Origin: Flavobacteriales bacterium
GTDB lineage: Bacteria > Bacteroidota > Bacteroidia > Flavobacteriales_F > PHOS-HE28
Direction of reading: 5' to 3'
Length of the DNA stretch: 64,000 bases
NCBI GenBank assembly: GCA_019638085.1
Contig: JAHBUL010000007.1
Location: forward strand, 1-64,000
Below are positions 54,738-62,861 of the stretch, piece by piece. The notes under the pieces were generated by a model. That model did not search any database. It saw nothing but the letters and a program-made list of their open reading frames with translations, and was not told the DNA's origin. Made by a program: the position numbers and the translations under genes. Each line of letters begins with the position of its first letter. The first letter of the stretch is position 1.

Positions 54738-55238
54738 ATGAAAACCATTGGAACTACCCCGTTGGTGCATGCGTTGGCCCTCGTGACCATGTGCCTGGCC
54801 GCCTGCACCGGGCGCGCACAGCAGCATCCGGGTAATACAATTGATGCAGACACCACCCGCGCGGATACCCCGAGGACCGAGGTGCGGGTGAACAAGGAGT
54901 ATGATGCGAACGGCAACCTGATCGCCTACGACTCCACCTACTCCTCCTACTACAACAGCCGCAATGCGGACCCCGCGTACATGGACAGCCTGTTCCGCGA
55001 TTTCCGCCCCGGCTTCCGCGAGCAGTTCCCCTTCCTGAAGGATCCCGGCTTCAACGACCTGTTCTTCCGCGATTCGCTCCTCTACCCGGACTTCTTCCAC
55101 AACGACTTCTTCCGCAAGCGCATGGACATGAACACCCGGTGGATGGAGGAGATGATGGCCCGGATGGACTCCCTGAAGAACGCCCACTTCCGGGATCCCG
55201 CGCTGATGCCACCGCCGCCGAAGGACCGGACCCCGTGA
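54738..55238 (+). CDS. Hypothetical lipoprotein
   Basis: 166 aa from the ATG at 54738 (MKTIGTTPLVHALALVTMCL). The lipobox is LAAC. The mature protein is rich in Asp, Tyr, Arg and Phe and repeats a D-x-x-F/Y-R theme (NADPAYMDSLFRDFRPGFRE, FNDLFFRDSLLYPDFFHND, RMDMNTRWMEEMMARMDSLK), so it is probably partly disordered or helical. It ends PPPPKDRTP. The next gene begins with GTG 4 bases before its stop. No family recognised. Confidence 0.65.
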   Translation: MKTIGTTPLVHALALVTMCLAACTGRAQQHPGNTIDADTTRADTPRTEVRVNKEYDANGNLIAYDSTYSSYYNSRNADPAYMDSLFRDFRPGFREQFPFLKDPGFNDLFFRDSLLYPDFFHNDFFRKRMDMNTRWMEEMMARMDSLKNAHFRDPALMPPPPKDRTP

Positions 55239-55555
55239 TCACCACAGCGATGGAAGGCATCGAGGAGGCCATCATCAAGGTGTACATGCTGCAACGCGAC
55301 TCCATGCGCGAACGCGCGGAGGCGATGCTGGAGCAGGCACCGGACCGCGACATCCCACCCACCTGGGTGGTGCCGATGGACGTGCCCGCAGTGGACCGGC
55401 TCGTGGGGCGCTTAAAGCCCTACCTCTATTTCGACCGGCAGCGGAAACGCTTCACGCACATCGTGCATGCCTTCGCGGTGGTCCCGAACGCTTCGGAGCC
55501 TGCGAACGCCTTCCCCGTGCATCGGGTGATCACCATTCCGGAAGGGCTTGGGTGA
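55235..55555 (+). CDS. Hypothetical protein coupled to the preceding lipoprotein gene
   Basis: 106 aa from GTG 55235 (or 101 aa from ATG 55250, MEGIEEAIIKVYMLQRDSMR). A helical N-terminal half (RERAEAMLEQAPDRDIPPTW) is followed by a compact region (VPAVDRLVGRLKPYLYFDRQ) and ends HRVITIPEGLG. The GTG overlaps the upstream stop by 4 bases, suggesting translational coupling. The function is unknown. A terminator-like hairpin follows about 70 bases on. Confidence 0.5.
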   Translation: MITTAMEGIEEAIIKVYMLQRDSMRERAEAMLEQAPDRDIPPTWVVPMDVPAVDRLVGRLKPYLYFDRQRKRFTHIVHAFAVVPNASEPANAFPVHRVITIPEGLG

Positions 55556-55627
55556 GCGGCGGAGCGTACAAGTGCTTGCTCCAGGGGAAAGGAGGAATTC
55601 CAACCCTGCACAGGAAGCCATGAAAAA

Positions 55628-55655
55628 GGCCGCCCGTGCATGGGCCGGCCTCGTT
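55628..55655. terminator. GC-rich hairpin between the hypothetical and the fibre genes
   Basis: aggccgcccgtgcatgggccggcct folds into a GC-rich hairpin with near-perfect arms. It sits between convergent genes and could end transcription from either side. No long T-run follows, so efficiency is uncertain. Confidence 0.5.
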
Positions 55656-55673
55656 CATGGGATCCGTGTGTGC

Positions 55674-57818
55674 TCACCGGGCCACCTTCACTGCGCGCTT
55701 CACCACCACGGCACCGTCCAACATGAAGGTGCAGAAGTAGGTACCCGAGGCCAACTTGCTTGTGTTCCACTCGTAAGTGAACGCACCGGCCTCTGCCTGT
55801 TCCTCGCGCAACGTGCCAAGGGGTTTGCCGTCGCTGGTGCTCACTTGCAAGCTCACCTTGCCGGCCTGCGGCACGAAGTAGCTCAAGGTGGTGTGGTCCG
55901 TGAATGGATTGGGATGGATCACCAAGCGCTGTTCCTGAACGTTCTCCTGGGCCGGGGCGCTCTTCAAGGAGCCATCGCCGCCCGGTGCCATGCCGGGGTT
56001 CGCGGCGCAGCACTGGTCGAGCTGGGTTTGCATCTGGGCGATGGTGGCTTGTTGCTGCTGCACCGCACCAATGAGGTACGGGACCAAACCTATGTAGTTC
56101 ACAGCTTTGTAATTCACTGCCGGGGTGATCTCAACACCCATTGAATCCGTTACGGCTGATATCCGTGTATCATTCACCAATGCAGGGATCACCGCCTCCA
56201 GCTCTTGAGCCACCAATCCAACTTGGCCTCCCGTAGGGAAGTTCATTTGAGGAAAATCATCAGTGAGGAAATCATACCGGTGCGGTTGCAATTGCGTGAT
56301 GATGGCCATGGGATCCTCCAATGGTTGGATATTCGTCTTGAACTGGGCATCGCTGCACACAAAAATGCCGTTCACGTAATAACCCGTTCCCGTTACATTC
56401 ACATTTCCCTCGAAGTACCCCGCCCAATCATTCACACCGTTGCCGGGGTTGCCGCCATACACGCTGTAGTTCTCAGTTGCTCCCCAAGCCCTGCCGTAAA
56501 CACCATGGGCCTCTCCAACTGTACCTCCATCGTTCTGGGCTTCGAAGTGGCCACCGTACTGTTTTATGATGGATCCAGCGGTTGTGTAATCCTCCCCATG
56601 CACTGCCATGCTCCTTTCCAAGTATTGGTTCTGTGTTAAATTATTCCTGCCGAACACGGCAAAGGCGCCAGTATGCGTTGAAGCATCTGCGGAGCCCACA
56701 TTGTACAGGTTGGCCTGAACGGCTGTTGCAAAATGCAGTTTGGCCCCACCCACCATAGGCTGCACGGTACTGTTTACACCGTTGTGCCAAGTGCTCGAAT
56801 TCGTCAGTAGGTTTACCCGGACCCCACTAGGGAGCAGCGCATCTGCCTCCGTATGCGTTACATCCAGCTTAGCTTGCGGGTCGTCGGTACCGATCCCCAC
56901 CCTTCGGCTTCCCTGCGGTGGGCATGGATTCCCGTTGTATGCCGTTACAGGGTTGTTCCCTACCAATGACCACCCGGAAGCACAAGGATCCACAGGTGGT
57001 ACAGTCGGCAAATGCCTCCACTTCACCACGCCGTCGTGGTCCACCACCATGTATTGGTCCAGTGTGGTAGCCTCCGGGTCCGTAGGCAACTGCTGGATCC
57101 GCACCCGTCCATCCCGCACGTGCAACCGCTCCGTGGGATCCCCGCCGTACAAGTAGAAATCACCAATGCCCACGTTGATCCTGTTCTCCCAAGTGGGCCA
57201 TAGACGCATGCCCTCCAGGCCTTCCTCGGAGTTCATCCCGGTGGTCGCCCCATAGTCGTACGCGGAGGTGAAGATGAACCGCAGGCGGTCCGCCTTGTCG
57301 ACTCCCGGGTTATCGCTCCACTGGATCACCATATCGGTTTCGCCTTCTCCCCCTTCCCGGAACTTCTGCCCAATGTAGCCTTGGTCCGTATTGCCGGTGA
57401 AGGTGACACCATTGCGCTGCCACGGCCGGTAGCCCCATTGCTCGGCATTACCATCTTCGCCCCCTTCGGCCAAGTGCAGGCGGCTGAAAGGACCTCTCGG
57501 GGGCTGGTTCAGAAAACCCATGTCCGGCGTGATCAGGGTGAAGCCGTCCGCCGGAATGTTCGGGAAAGTGTTCAATGAAGAGTAGGTGACCCGCTCATTG
57601 ATCCGCGCACGGAAGCGGTCCGCCGTGCTGAAATCGATCGGCTGGTTCGCTCGCGTTTGTATCCGAAGTGGAATGAGGCTTCCATAGTCCGCGCCCAACC
57701 ATTCATTGGTGGTAATCACATTGCCGCCTGGGAAGCTATTCCAGTACGGTTGTTGTGCTTGGGCCATCTGCATGGCCAAACTTCCTGCCAAGGCAAGAAG
57801 GAGCTCTTTGGTTTTCAT
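55674..57818 (-). CDS. Full-length tail-fibre-like T9SS protein with S74 domain
   Basis: 714 aa from the ATG at 57818 (MKTKELLLALAGSLAMQMAQ), giving a clean signal peptide; a frame to 58049 is a poor extension. The N-terminal domain (about 25-240) has ADGFTLITPDMGFLNQPP and GPFSRLHLAEGGEDGNAEQW. A fibre-like middle follows. The S74 intramolecular chaperone domain (about 485-600) has CSDAQFKTNIQPLEDP and QPHRYDFLTDDFPQMNFPTG, as in phage tail fibres. The last about 80 residues are a sorting domain (LVIHPNPFTDHTTLSYFVP). It is the only complete member of the array, paired with the T9SS gene immediately upstream. Confidence 0.85.
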   Translation of the reverse strand: MKTKELLLALAGSLAMQMAQAQQPYWNSFPGGNVITTNEWLGADYGSLIPLRIQTRANQPIDFSTADRFRARINERVTYSSLNTFPNIPADGFTLITPDMGFLNQPPRGPFSRLHLAEGGEDGNAEQWGYRPWQRNGVTFTGNTDQGYIGQKFREGGEGETDMVIQWSDNPGVDKADRLRFIFTSAYDYGATTGMNSEEGLEGMRLWPTWENRINVGIGDFYLYGGDPTERLHVRDGRVRIQQLPTDPEATTLDQYMVVDHDGVVKWRHLPTVPPVDPCASGWSLVGNNPVTAYNGNPCPPQGSRRVGIGTDDPQAKLDVTHTEADALLPSGVRVNLLTNSSTWHNGVNSTVQPMVGGAKLHFATAVQANLYNVGSADASTHTGAFAVFGRNNLTQNQYLERSMAVHGEDYTTAGSIIKQYGGHFEAQNDGGTVGEAHGVYGRAWGATENYSVYGGNPGNGVNDWAGYFEGNVNVTGTGYYVNGIFVCSDAQFKTNIQPLEDPMAIITQLQPHRYDFLTDDFPQMNFPTGGQVGLVAQELEAVIPALVNDTRISAVTDSMGVEITPAVNYKAVNYIGLVPYLIGAVQQQQATIAQMQTQLDQCCAANPGMAPGGDGSLKSAPAQENVQEQRLVIHPNPFTDHTTLSYFVPQAGKVSLQVSTSDGKPLGTLREEQAEAGAFTYEWNTSKLASGTYFCTFMLDGAVVVKRAVKVAR

Positions 57819-57847
57819 TTTGGTTCGTTTTAAGAACGACCGGACCT

Positions 57848-58867
57848 TTACCTCACTACGAACTTCACCACCAGCTGCTTCCCCTTGCTTTGCAATCGCA
57901 AAAAATACACTCCTGCGGACATCGGTTTGGACATATCCACAAGCGATCCTGTGGAGTTCGACGCCTCGACCATTCTGCCCCAGGCATCCCTTACTTCCGC
58001 CCGATAGACTTCCCCATCCCATAGCACATGGATGATTTCCCCGTTCCATTCGATGCGTGGGGTGCCGATGGACTCATCCTCCTGCACACCCAGCCCGTTG
58101 CATCCTGGGTCAAGGGGGATGACCTCCACCCCGTCGATCAGGTAGAAGGTGATCCCGTACCAAGGGTCTGTATTATCGATCTGGAAAGCGGTGGTGAGTG
58201 AATCCGGGAAAAAGTTGCCCAGCACCAAATGGGTATAGGCACTGTCCGCCACGAATGTCCCTTCAACCAGCGTCCATGCAGCAGTATCAGCTACCGGTAT
58301 TGTGGTCCTGAGTTGGGCATGGTTCCGATAGGGAAAATCCGGCCCAGTAGTCCCGTACCAGGCATTGGAATGGGTAGTGAACAGCATCCCCACATTGTTG
58401 CACGCCGTACTACCACCAACGAGCCAATAATTGCCGTTGTTCGCGGGATTGGTCCGAAAGCGTAGTTGGTACGTGCAGCCCACCTGCAAAGGTTGTATCA
58501 GCTCCGTGCCCACATATTCGCGGTACTCTCCATATACCGCATCGTAAGTGTAAATGCCCACATAGGCATCCCCATCCCAAGGATATTGGAAGGTCCAACC
58601 ATTTTGCGGAACGCTCACCAGTGTATCGATGGAGTGCAACGAACCCGCACAGGCATTGAAGTACTCCGGGCTGTTCAGCCAACTGTACCAGTAGAGTGGC
58701 CTATCGCCTTCCTGGAAGCCAATTGTGTAAGGGCAAGTATCCTTCAATTCGAAGGATCCGTTCGGTACTAAATTCTGCGCTTCGCAGCGCAGGGCGGCAA
58801 GGAACAGCAGGCAGGCCGGCAGCAAAAGCGCCGCAGCCCGCCCACCGTTCTTCGCCAAGGGAAGCAT
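57848..58867 (-). CDS. T9SS-exported NLVPNGSFE protein, array copy 1
   Basis: 339 aa from the ATG at 58867 (MLPLAKNGGRAAALLL); the longer start at 58915 adds a poor leader. After the signal peptide (RCEAQ) it opens NLVPNGSFELKDTCPYTIGF, then a galactose-binding-like beta fold with LQVGCTYQLRFRTN and VPVADTAAWTLVEGTFVADS. A short sorting domain ends QSKGKQLVVKFVVR. It is followed on the same strand, 29 bases on, by the full-length fibre gene. Cell-surface or secreted; ligand unknown. Confidence 0.8.
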   Translation of the reverse strand: MLPLAKNGGRAAALLLPACLLFLAALRCEAQNLVPNGSFELKDTCPYTIGFQEGDRPLYWYSWLNSPEYFNACAGSLHSIDTLVSVPQNGWTFQYPWDGDAYVGIYTYDAVYGEYREYVGTELIQPLQVGCTYQLRFRTNPANNGNYWLVGGSTACNNVGMLFTTHSNAWYGTTGPDFPYRNHAQLRTTIPVADTAAWTLVEGTFVADSAYTHLVLGNFFPDSLTTAFQIDNTDPWYGITFYLIDGVEVIPLDPGCNGLGVQEDESIGTPRIEWNGEIIHVLWDGEVYRAEVRDAWGRMVEASNSTGSLVDMSKPMSAGVYFLRLQSKGKQLVVKFVVR

Positions 58868-59176
58868 TTCGTTTCGTTCGTTCGTTGGTGATGCGCAAAG
58901 CATCGCTCCGGTCAAAAAAAGCCGCTACATCCAATGCCTTTTTCAGCGCGGCAAATCCGTGAAGGCATCCTTGGAGGTACTGCCAAGGGGCAGTGGCACG
59001 TTTGCGGTGGTGCGGTACCTTTGTCAGCTCTGTTTCATGTTCATGCCAGTGTTCGTGGGACTTGAGATACGGCCCTCGGTGTTACAAGCACCGGGGGCTT
59101 TTTGTCGGTGCGGGTTTGTATGGGATAACTGCATGGGTTCGGTCGTTGAAAAAAATATGGATTCCATGGAATGCAT
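58868..59176. other. Array spacer A (309 bases)
   Basis: Between fibre copy 2 and T9SS copy 1. It holds a plus-strand TACCTTTG box and terminator (candidate small RNA A), and the right end of the duplicated fibre tail. The part next to the T9SS start (gcatcgctccggtcaaaaa...gccgctac) recurs in spacer B and in degenerate form in spacer C. Confidence 0.6.
59016..59107 (+). ncRNA. Candidate small RNA A
   Basis: TACCTTTG at 59016-59023 (exact -7 motif), about 45 conserved bases (including ttcatgttcatg and gtgggac), then a hairpin gccctcggtg/caccgggggc at 59072-59098 and a T-run. The last part is a textbook terminator. A TTG lies 11 bases before the box, not the usual 20. Nearly identical to copy C, recognisable in copy B. 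No ORF. Confidence 0.4.
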
Positions 59177-59305
59177 TCACAGAAGTTGAAAACTTGACGG
59201 CGCTGTGCTCCATTGGACCACGAAATCCGTGTTGTCATTGCCCTTGTACTTCTGCCCAATGTAGGCCTGGTCGCCGTTGCCGGTGAAGGTGACGCCGTTG
59301 CGCTG
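59117..59305. repeat. Duplicated segment: fibre tail plus spacer (copy 2)
   Basis: Nearly identical to 63165-63352 (about 185 bases, a handful of differences by eye). It spans the end of fibre copy 2 (encoding ...STAPSSFQLL) and the adjoining spacer. The match extends back weakly through candidate RNA A into RNA C. Confidence 0.75.
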
Positions 59306-59695
59306 CCACAGCCGGTAGCCGAACGCCTGCGCATTGTCCCCTTCACCTTCCGCCAAGTGCAACCTGCTGAAAGGCCCTTTGGGGTTGAAGTTGAAAAAAT
59401 GGTCACTTGGGGTGATCAACATGAAGCCATCCGCCGGGATGTTCGTGAAGTTGTTCAGGAAGGAGTATTGGACCGCCTCATTGATGCGTGCTCGGAAACG
59501 ATCTGCCGTGTAGAAGTCGATCGGGTAGTTCCCCTTGTGCTTGATATCCAGCGACTGTAAGGTGCCGGAATCCCAGCCAACATAATCAGTAGGTCCGCCT
59601 GTATTTGATGGAACAGAAACCTGACCTTGTGTTCGGCCTAACACCATCAAACTGGTGGCCACCAAAATGGCCCGTATTTTGTCCTTGGTTTTCAT
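59177..59695 (-). CDS. Truncated fibre N-terminal domain protein, array copy 2
   Basis: 172 aa from the ATG at 59695 (MKTKDKIRAILVATSLMVLG), with a signal peptide. It aligns with the first about 200 residues of the 714-aa fibre protein (ADRFRARINEAVQYSFLNNF, GPFSRLHLAEGEGDNAQAFG, NGVTFTGNGDQAYIGQKYKG) and then stops at DFVVQWSTAPSSFQLL. It lacks the fibre middle, S74 chaperone and T9SS domains, so it is a truncated paralogue and cannot be surface-sorted by T9SS on its own. It may be a remnant or a sequence donor. Confidence 0.75.
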   Translation of the reverse strand: MKTKDKIRAILVATSLMVLGRTQGQVSVPSNTGGPTDYVGWDSGTLQSLDIKHKGNYPIDFYTADRFRARINEAVQYSFLNNFTNIPADGFMLITPSDHFFNFNPKGPFSRLHLAEGEGDNAQAFGYRLWQRNGVTFTGNGDQAYIGQKYKGNDNTDFVVQWSTAPSSFQLL

Positions 59696-59729
59696 GTCTT
59701 CTCGTTTTGTAGAAAAGACCGTAGTGAGG

Positions 59730-60767
59730 CTATTTATCAACCAACACGAATTTGAACGATGAATGCTTGTTCTCCTTTTCTAAATCCAAAACGTATGGCC
59801 CTCTTGCCCAATGGCTCACATCAACCAACCAGAGGTCCGATGTGACTTTGTCTCTCCAAATTATACGGCCAAGAAAATCCCGAATCGCCCCTTCTTCTCC
59901 TTGCGCCCCAAAAATCAGTAGTTGTCCTGACGCGGGATTGGGATATAGGGAGATTTCTTGGTCTTCGACCGGAAAAATCTTTTGGACCAGATCGCATCCT
60001 TGCGGATTTGCGGAGACACAAACTTTGTCGATGAGCGTATATCCCCGAGGATACCATGCTGGTGGAGGGACTTGAGGTGCGAAATGCAGCGTATCTGTCA
60101 TTGCGTTGCTGAAAAAATTCCCGACCATCAGGTATTGATAGGCGCTGTCCGCCACAAAACTGCCACTTACCAAGGTCCACCCGATCGTGTCTGACAGAAT
60201 TTCTAATCGATGAACATGGGCAAAATTCAATTGATCTGGGTCGGAATCAAGAAACTCCCATGGCCGCGCCTCCACGCTGAAGACCATGCCTATATTATTG
60301 GAAGCCAACCAGATGGTTTGGTATGCTGCATTCCCTCCAAAAGCAGTATTCGCATAGAAGCTGGCATAGTAGGTCTGCCCTTGGACCAATGGTTCCATTA
60401 ACTCGACCATGGCCCACTCCCGTTGCTCATCAGATCCATTCTGATAATAGCTAAAAAGGCCTAAGCAGGAAGTGCCCTCATATGGCTCTTGGTAGGTGAA
60501 CACGTTCAATGGCAGCCCATTGACGGCTCCATATGGTAAGCAGGTTTGCAAGTAATCGGGGGTTCCGTATGCTGAAAACCAATCATGTGGCCCAGCCCCG
60601 TGCTCTGAATCCAGAAAACCTAATCCAAAAACGCAGCTATCGGCCTCTTCAAAGGATCCATTGGGTACCAAATTCTGCGCTTCACAGCGCGTAGTAGCAA
60701 CAAACAACAGGCAGCCCAAGAGCCATTTTGCTCCGGGCCACCTGCCGTTGATTGAAGAGAGAAGCAT
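59730..60767 (-). CDS. T9SS-exported NLVPNGSFE protein, array copy 2
   Basis: 345 aa from the ATG at 60767 (MLLSSINGRWPGAKWL), matching copy 1's start position. Signal peptide ends TTRCEAQ. The mature protein begins NLVPNGSFEEADSCVFGLGF and has TPDYLQTCLPYGAVNGLPLN, PLVQGQTYYASFYANTAFGG and TIGWTLVSGSFVADSAYQYL. Sorting tail: DQEISLYPNPASGQLLIFG ... SSFKFVLVDK. It is much closer to copy 3 than to copy 1. Its partner is the truncated fibre gene 34 bases downstream. Confidence 0.8.
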   Translation of the reverse strand: MLLSSINGRWPGAKWLLGCLLFVATTRCEAQNLVPNGSFEEADSCVFGLGFLDSEHGAGPHDWFSAYGTPDYLQTCLPYGAVNGLPLNVFTYQEPYEGTSCLGLFSYYQNGSDEQREWAMVELMEPLVQGQTYYASFYANTAFGGNAAYQTIWLASNNIGMVFSVEARPWEFLDSDPDQLNFAHVHRLEILSDTIGWTLVSGSFVADSAYQYLMVGNFFSNAMTDTLHFAPQVPPPAWYPRGYTLIDKVCVSANPQGCDLVQKIFPVEDQEISLYPNPASGQLLIFGAQGEEGAIRDFLGRIIWRDKVTSDLWLVDVSHWARGPYVLDLEKENKHSSFKFVLVDK

Positions 60768-60923
60768 TCGTTCGTTGTTCGTTCGTGTTGACCGGTTTAG
60801 CATCGCTCCGGTCAAAAAGCCGCTACGTCCAATGCCCTTTCGCTGCGCGGCTGTGGCGGGGGCAGGCCAGAGGTGGGTCCGGTGGCTACGGTGGCGGGGC
60901 CTACTGTGCTTGGGCCTTAGCCG

Positions 60924-61018
60924 TACCTTTGCTCAGCTTTTGTTCATCTTCTTTCGCGAGTTGGTGGGACATAAACAGCAATGGCCCTCGGTGTTAGTAG
61001 CACCGGGGGCTTTTTTGT
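60924..61018 (+). ncRNA. Candidate small RNA B
   Basis: TACCTTTG at 60924-60931, then a 50-base segment that diverges from A and C but keeps cagct, gttcat and ggtgggac. The hairpin gccctcggtg/caccgggggc (60984-61010) and T-run are identical to the other copies. Confidence 0.35.
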
Positions 61019-61052
61019 TGGAGTAAGAGAAAGCGCTACCTTCAGTAGTCCT

Positions 61053-61130
61053 GATGAGCTGATGAGCTGATGAGCTGATGAGCTGATGAGCTGATGAGCT
61101 GATGAGCTGATGAGCTGATGAGCTGATGAT
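61053..61130. repeat. Tandem octamer array (gatgagct)9
   Basis: Nine perfect copies of gatgagct and a partial tenth, in spacer B. It is in no reading frame of a gene. Octamer tracts change length by slippage. Confidence 0.9.
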
Positions 61131-61177
61131 AATCTGGTATTTGAATTGAACATCTCATCACCCTTACAAGGTATAGG

Positions 61178-61798
61178 TTAATAGTTGTAAATCCGATCAT
61201 TCTGGTTGATAACTGGGCAGAATTGTTCATAAGTGCCTTGGTCGTAGGCGGAGGTGAAAATGAACCGCAGGCGGTCCGCCTTGTCGACTCCCGGGTTATC
61301 GCTCCACTGGATCACCATATCGGTTTCGCCTTCTCCCCCTTCCCGGAACTTCTGCCCAATGTAGCCTTGGTCAGTATTGCCGGTGAAGGTGACACCATTG
61401 CGCTGCCACGGCCGGTAGCCCCATTGCTCGGCATTACCATCTTCGCCCCCTTCGGCCAAATGCAGGCGGCTGAAAGGACCACTCGGGGGCTGGTTCAGAA
61501 AACCCATGTCCGGCGTGATCAGGGTGAAGCCGTCCGCCGGAATGTTCGGGAAGGTGTTCAAGCTGGGGTACATAACCCTCTCATTGATCAGCCCCCGGAA
61601 GCTCCCGCTCGTCCAGAATTGGATCGGGAAAGCCCCATCGTGCCGGATCTCCAAGGGTTGGGGTGTACTAGCGTTCCAGCCCAAATGATCTCCGGAGCCT
61701 CCGAGATGCCCCAACAATGAAGCTTGCCCATAGCCTTGGGCCGTTATTATCAGTGCGGCACCCATCAACAGGTGTCTGTATGTGTTTTGCGTTCTCAT
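61178..61798 (-). CDS. Truncated fibre N-terminal domain protein, array copy 3
   Basis: 206 aa, start MRTQNTYRHLLMGAALIITA (signal peptide). The middle, from NERVMYPSLNTFPNIPADGF to RLRFIFTSAYD, is almost identical to the full-length protein (about 6 base differences in 318 at 61241-61558 against 57257-57574), while the first 75 residues are diverged. After FTSAYD it continues with an unrelated tail (QGTYEQFCPVINQNDRIYNY) and stops. It lacks the fibre middle, S74 and T9SS domains. The mosaic is best explained by gene conversion. Confidence 0.8.
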   Translation of the reverse strand: MRTQNTYRHLLMGAALIITAQGYGQASLLGHLGGSGDHLGWNASTPQPLEIRHDGAFPIQFWTSGSFRGLINERVMYPSLNTFPNIPADGFTLITPDMGFLNQPPSGPFSRLHLAEGGEDGNAEQWGYRPWQRNGVTFTGNTDQGYIGQKFREGGEGETDMVIQWSDNPGVDKADRLRFIFTSAYDQGTYEQFCPVINQNDRIYNY

Positions 61799-61838
61799 GT
61801 CCTATCGTTTTTGATACGAACGGACCGGAACGATGCGC

Positions 61839-62861
61839 TTAGTCGATCAACACGAACTTGAAATTCAACCTCTCCGTAGCTCTTTCCAATTGCAAAACGT
61901 AGCTCCCCCGCGACCACTCGGCCACTTGTAAGCCCCAGTCATCTCCTTGAACAGTGCCTTGCCATACCAAGCGGCCCAAGGCATCCCGTACCCGTGCCTG
62001 CACCCCATTTCCGTTCCGCACACTGAACACATCCCGCGCAGGATTGGGGTAGACCACCATCAGGTCGGCTTCTTGCTCCTCCACGCTTTGGCCCATGTCG
62101 CAATCATTGGGGTTGGCCGATACGCACACCCCGTCGATCAAGGTATATCCTCGAGGATACCAAGGGAAAACACTGCTCGGATCTGCGAAATGCATCGTAT
62201 CGGTAAGGGTATTGCTGAAGAAGTTCCCGATCATCAGGTAGGTGTAGGCACTGTCCGCCACAAAGCTTCCGCTCACCAGGGTCCATCCCACCGTATCAGT
62301 CAGAACTTGTGGGTAGAACACCTGCGCAGTGTTCAGCGGCTCCGGGTACGGATCCCCCCAGTACCAGTGCCGGTCGTAGGTGGTGAAGAGCATGCCCACA
62401 TGGCTATTGGCCAGCCAGATCTGAGGGTACTGCTCATTGCCTCCAAATGCTGCATTTGCCCGCATACTACAATAGTAGGTCTGCCCCGGCACCATAGGCT
62501 GAAGCAAAGGCACAATGAGCCACTCGCGCTGTTCTTCCCCAGTAATTTCGAGGTAGGTTAAGATACCCGCACATGCGTTCCCGTCAAATGCGTGCTGAAA
62601 GGTAACGAAGTTCAGTGGTAAACCATTCACAGAGCCATAAGGCAGACAGCTTTGCAGATGGTCAGGCGTGAGGTAGGCACTGTACCAATCATGGATCCCG
62701 CCCAAACCCAAAATTGCTTGGCACGTATCCGTCTCTTCGAACCCCGGATTAGGCACCAAATTTTGCGCTTCGCAGCGTGGAGCTGAAACGAACAACAAGC
62801 AACCCAATGCAAGGCCAAACCATGCACTATGCCACTTTTCGATGTTCGCCGTAGGAGTCAT
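61839..62861 (-). CDS. T9SS-exported NLVPNPGFE protein, array copy 3
   Basis: 340 aa (MTPTANIEKWHSAWFGLALG) with a signal peptide ending PRCEAQ. It opens NLVPNPGFEETDTCQAILGL and shares LTPDHLQSCLPYGSVNGLPLN, PMVPGQTYYCSMRANAAFGG and TVGWTLVSGSFVADSAYTYL with copies 1 and 2. Sorting tail: MVVYPNPARDVFSVRNG ... LNFKFVLID. Its partner is truncated fibre copy 3. Confidence 0.8.
   Translation of the reverse strand: MTPTANIEKWHSAWFGLALGCLLFVSAPRCEAQNLVPNPGFEETDTCQAILGLGGIHDWYSAYLTPDHLQSCLPYGSVNGLPLNFVTFQHAFDGNACAGILTYLEITGEEQREWLIVPLLQPMVPGQTYYCSMRANAAFGGNEQYPQIWLANSHVGMLFTTYDRHWYWGDPYPEPLNTAQVFYPQVLTDTVGWTLVSGSFVADSAYTYLMIGNFFSNTLTDTMHFADPSSVFPWYPRGYTLIDGVCVSANPNDCDMGQSVEEQEADLMVVYPNPARDVFSVRNGNGVQARVRDALGRLVWQGTVQGDDWGLQVAEWSRGSYVLQLERATERLNFKFVLID

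Larger units (their letters stand above)
60768..61177. other. Array spacer B (410 bases)
   Basis: Between fibre copy 3 and T9SS copy 2. It contains candidate small RNA B and a tandem of nine perfect octamers. No coding region was seen. Its left half is related to spacers A and C. Confidence 0.6.

Noticed and set aside
55674..57818. Prophage tail-fibre gene
   Set aside because: The S74 domain is phage-like, but the signal peptide, the T9SS tail and the absence of any phage structural genes show a host surface protein.
61053..61130. CRISPR array
   Set aside because: The units are directly adjacent 8-mers with no spacers and no cas genes nearby.
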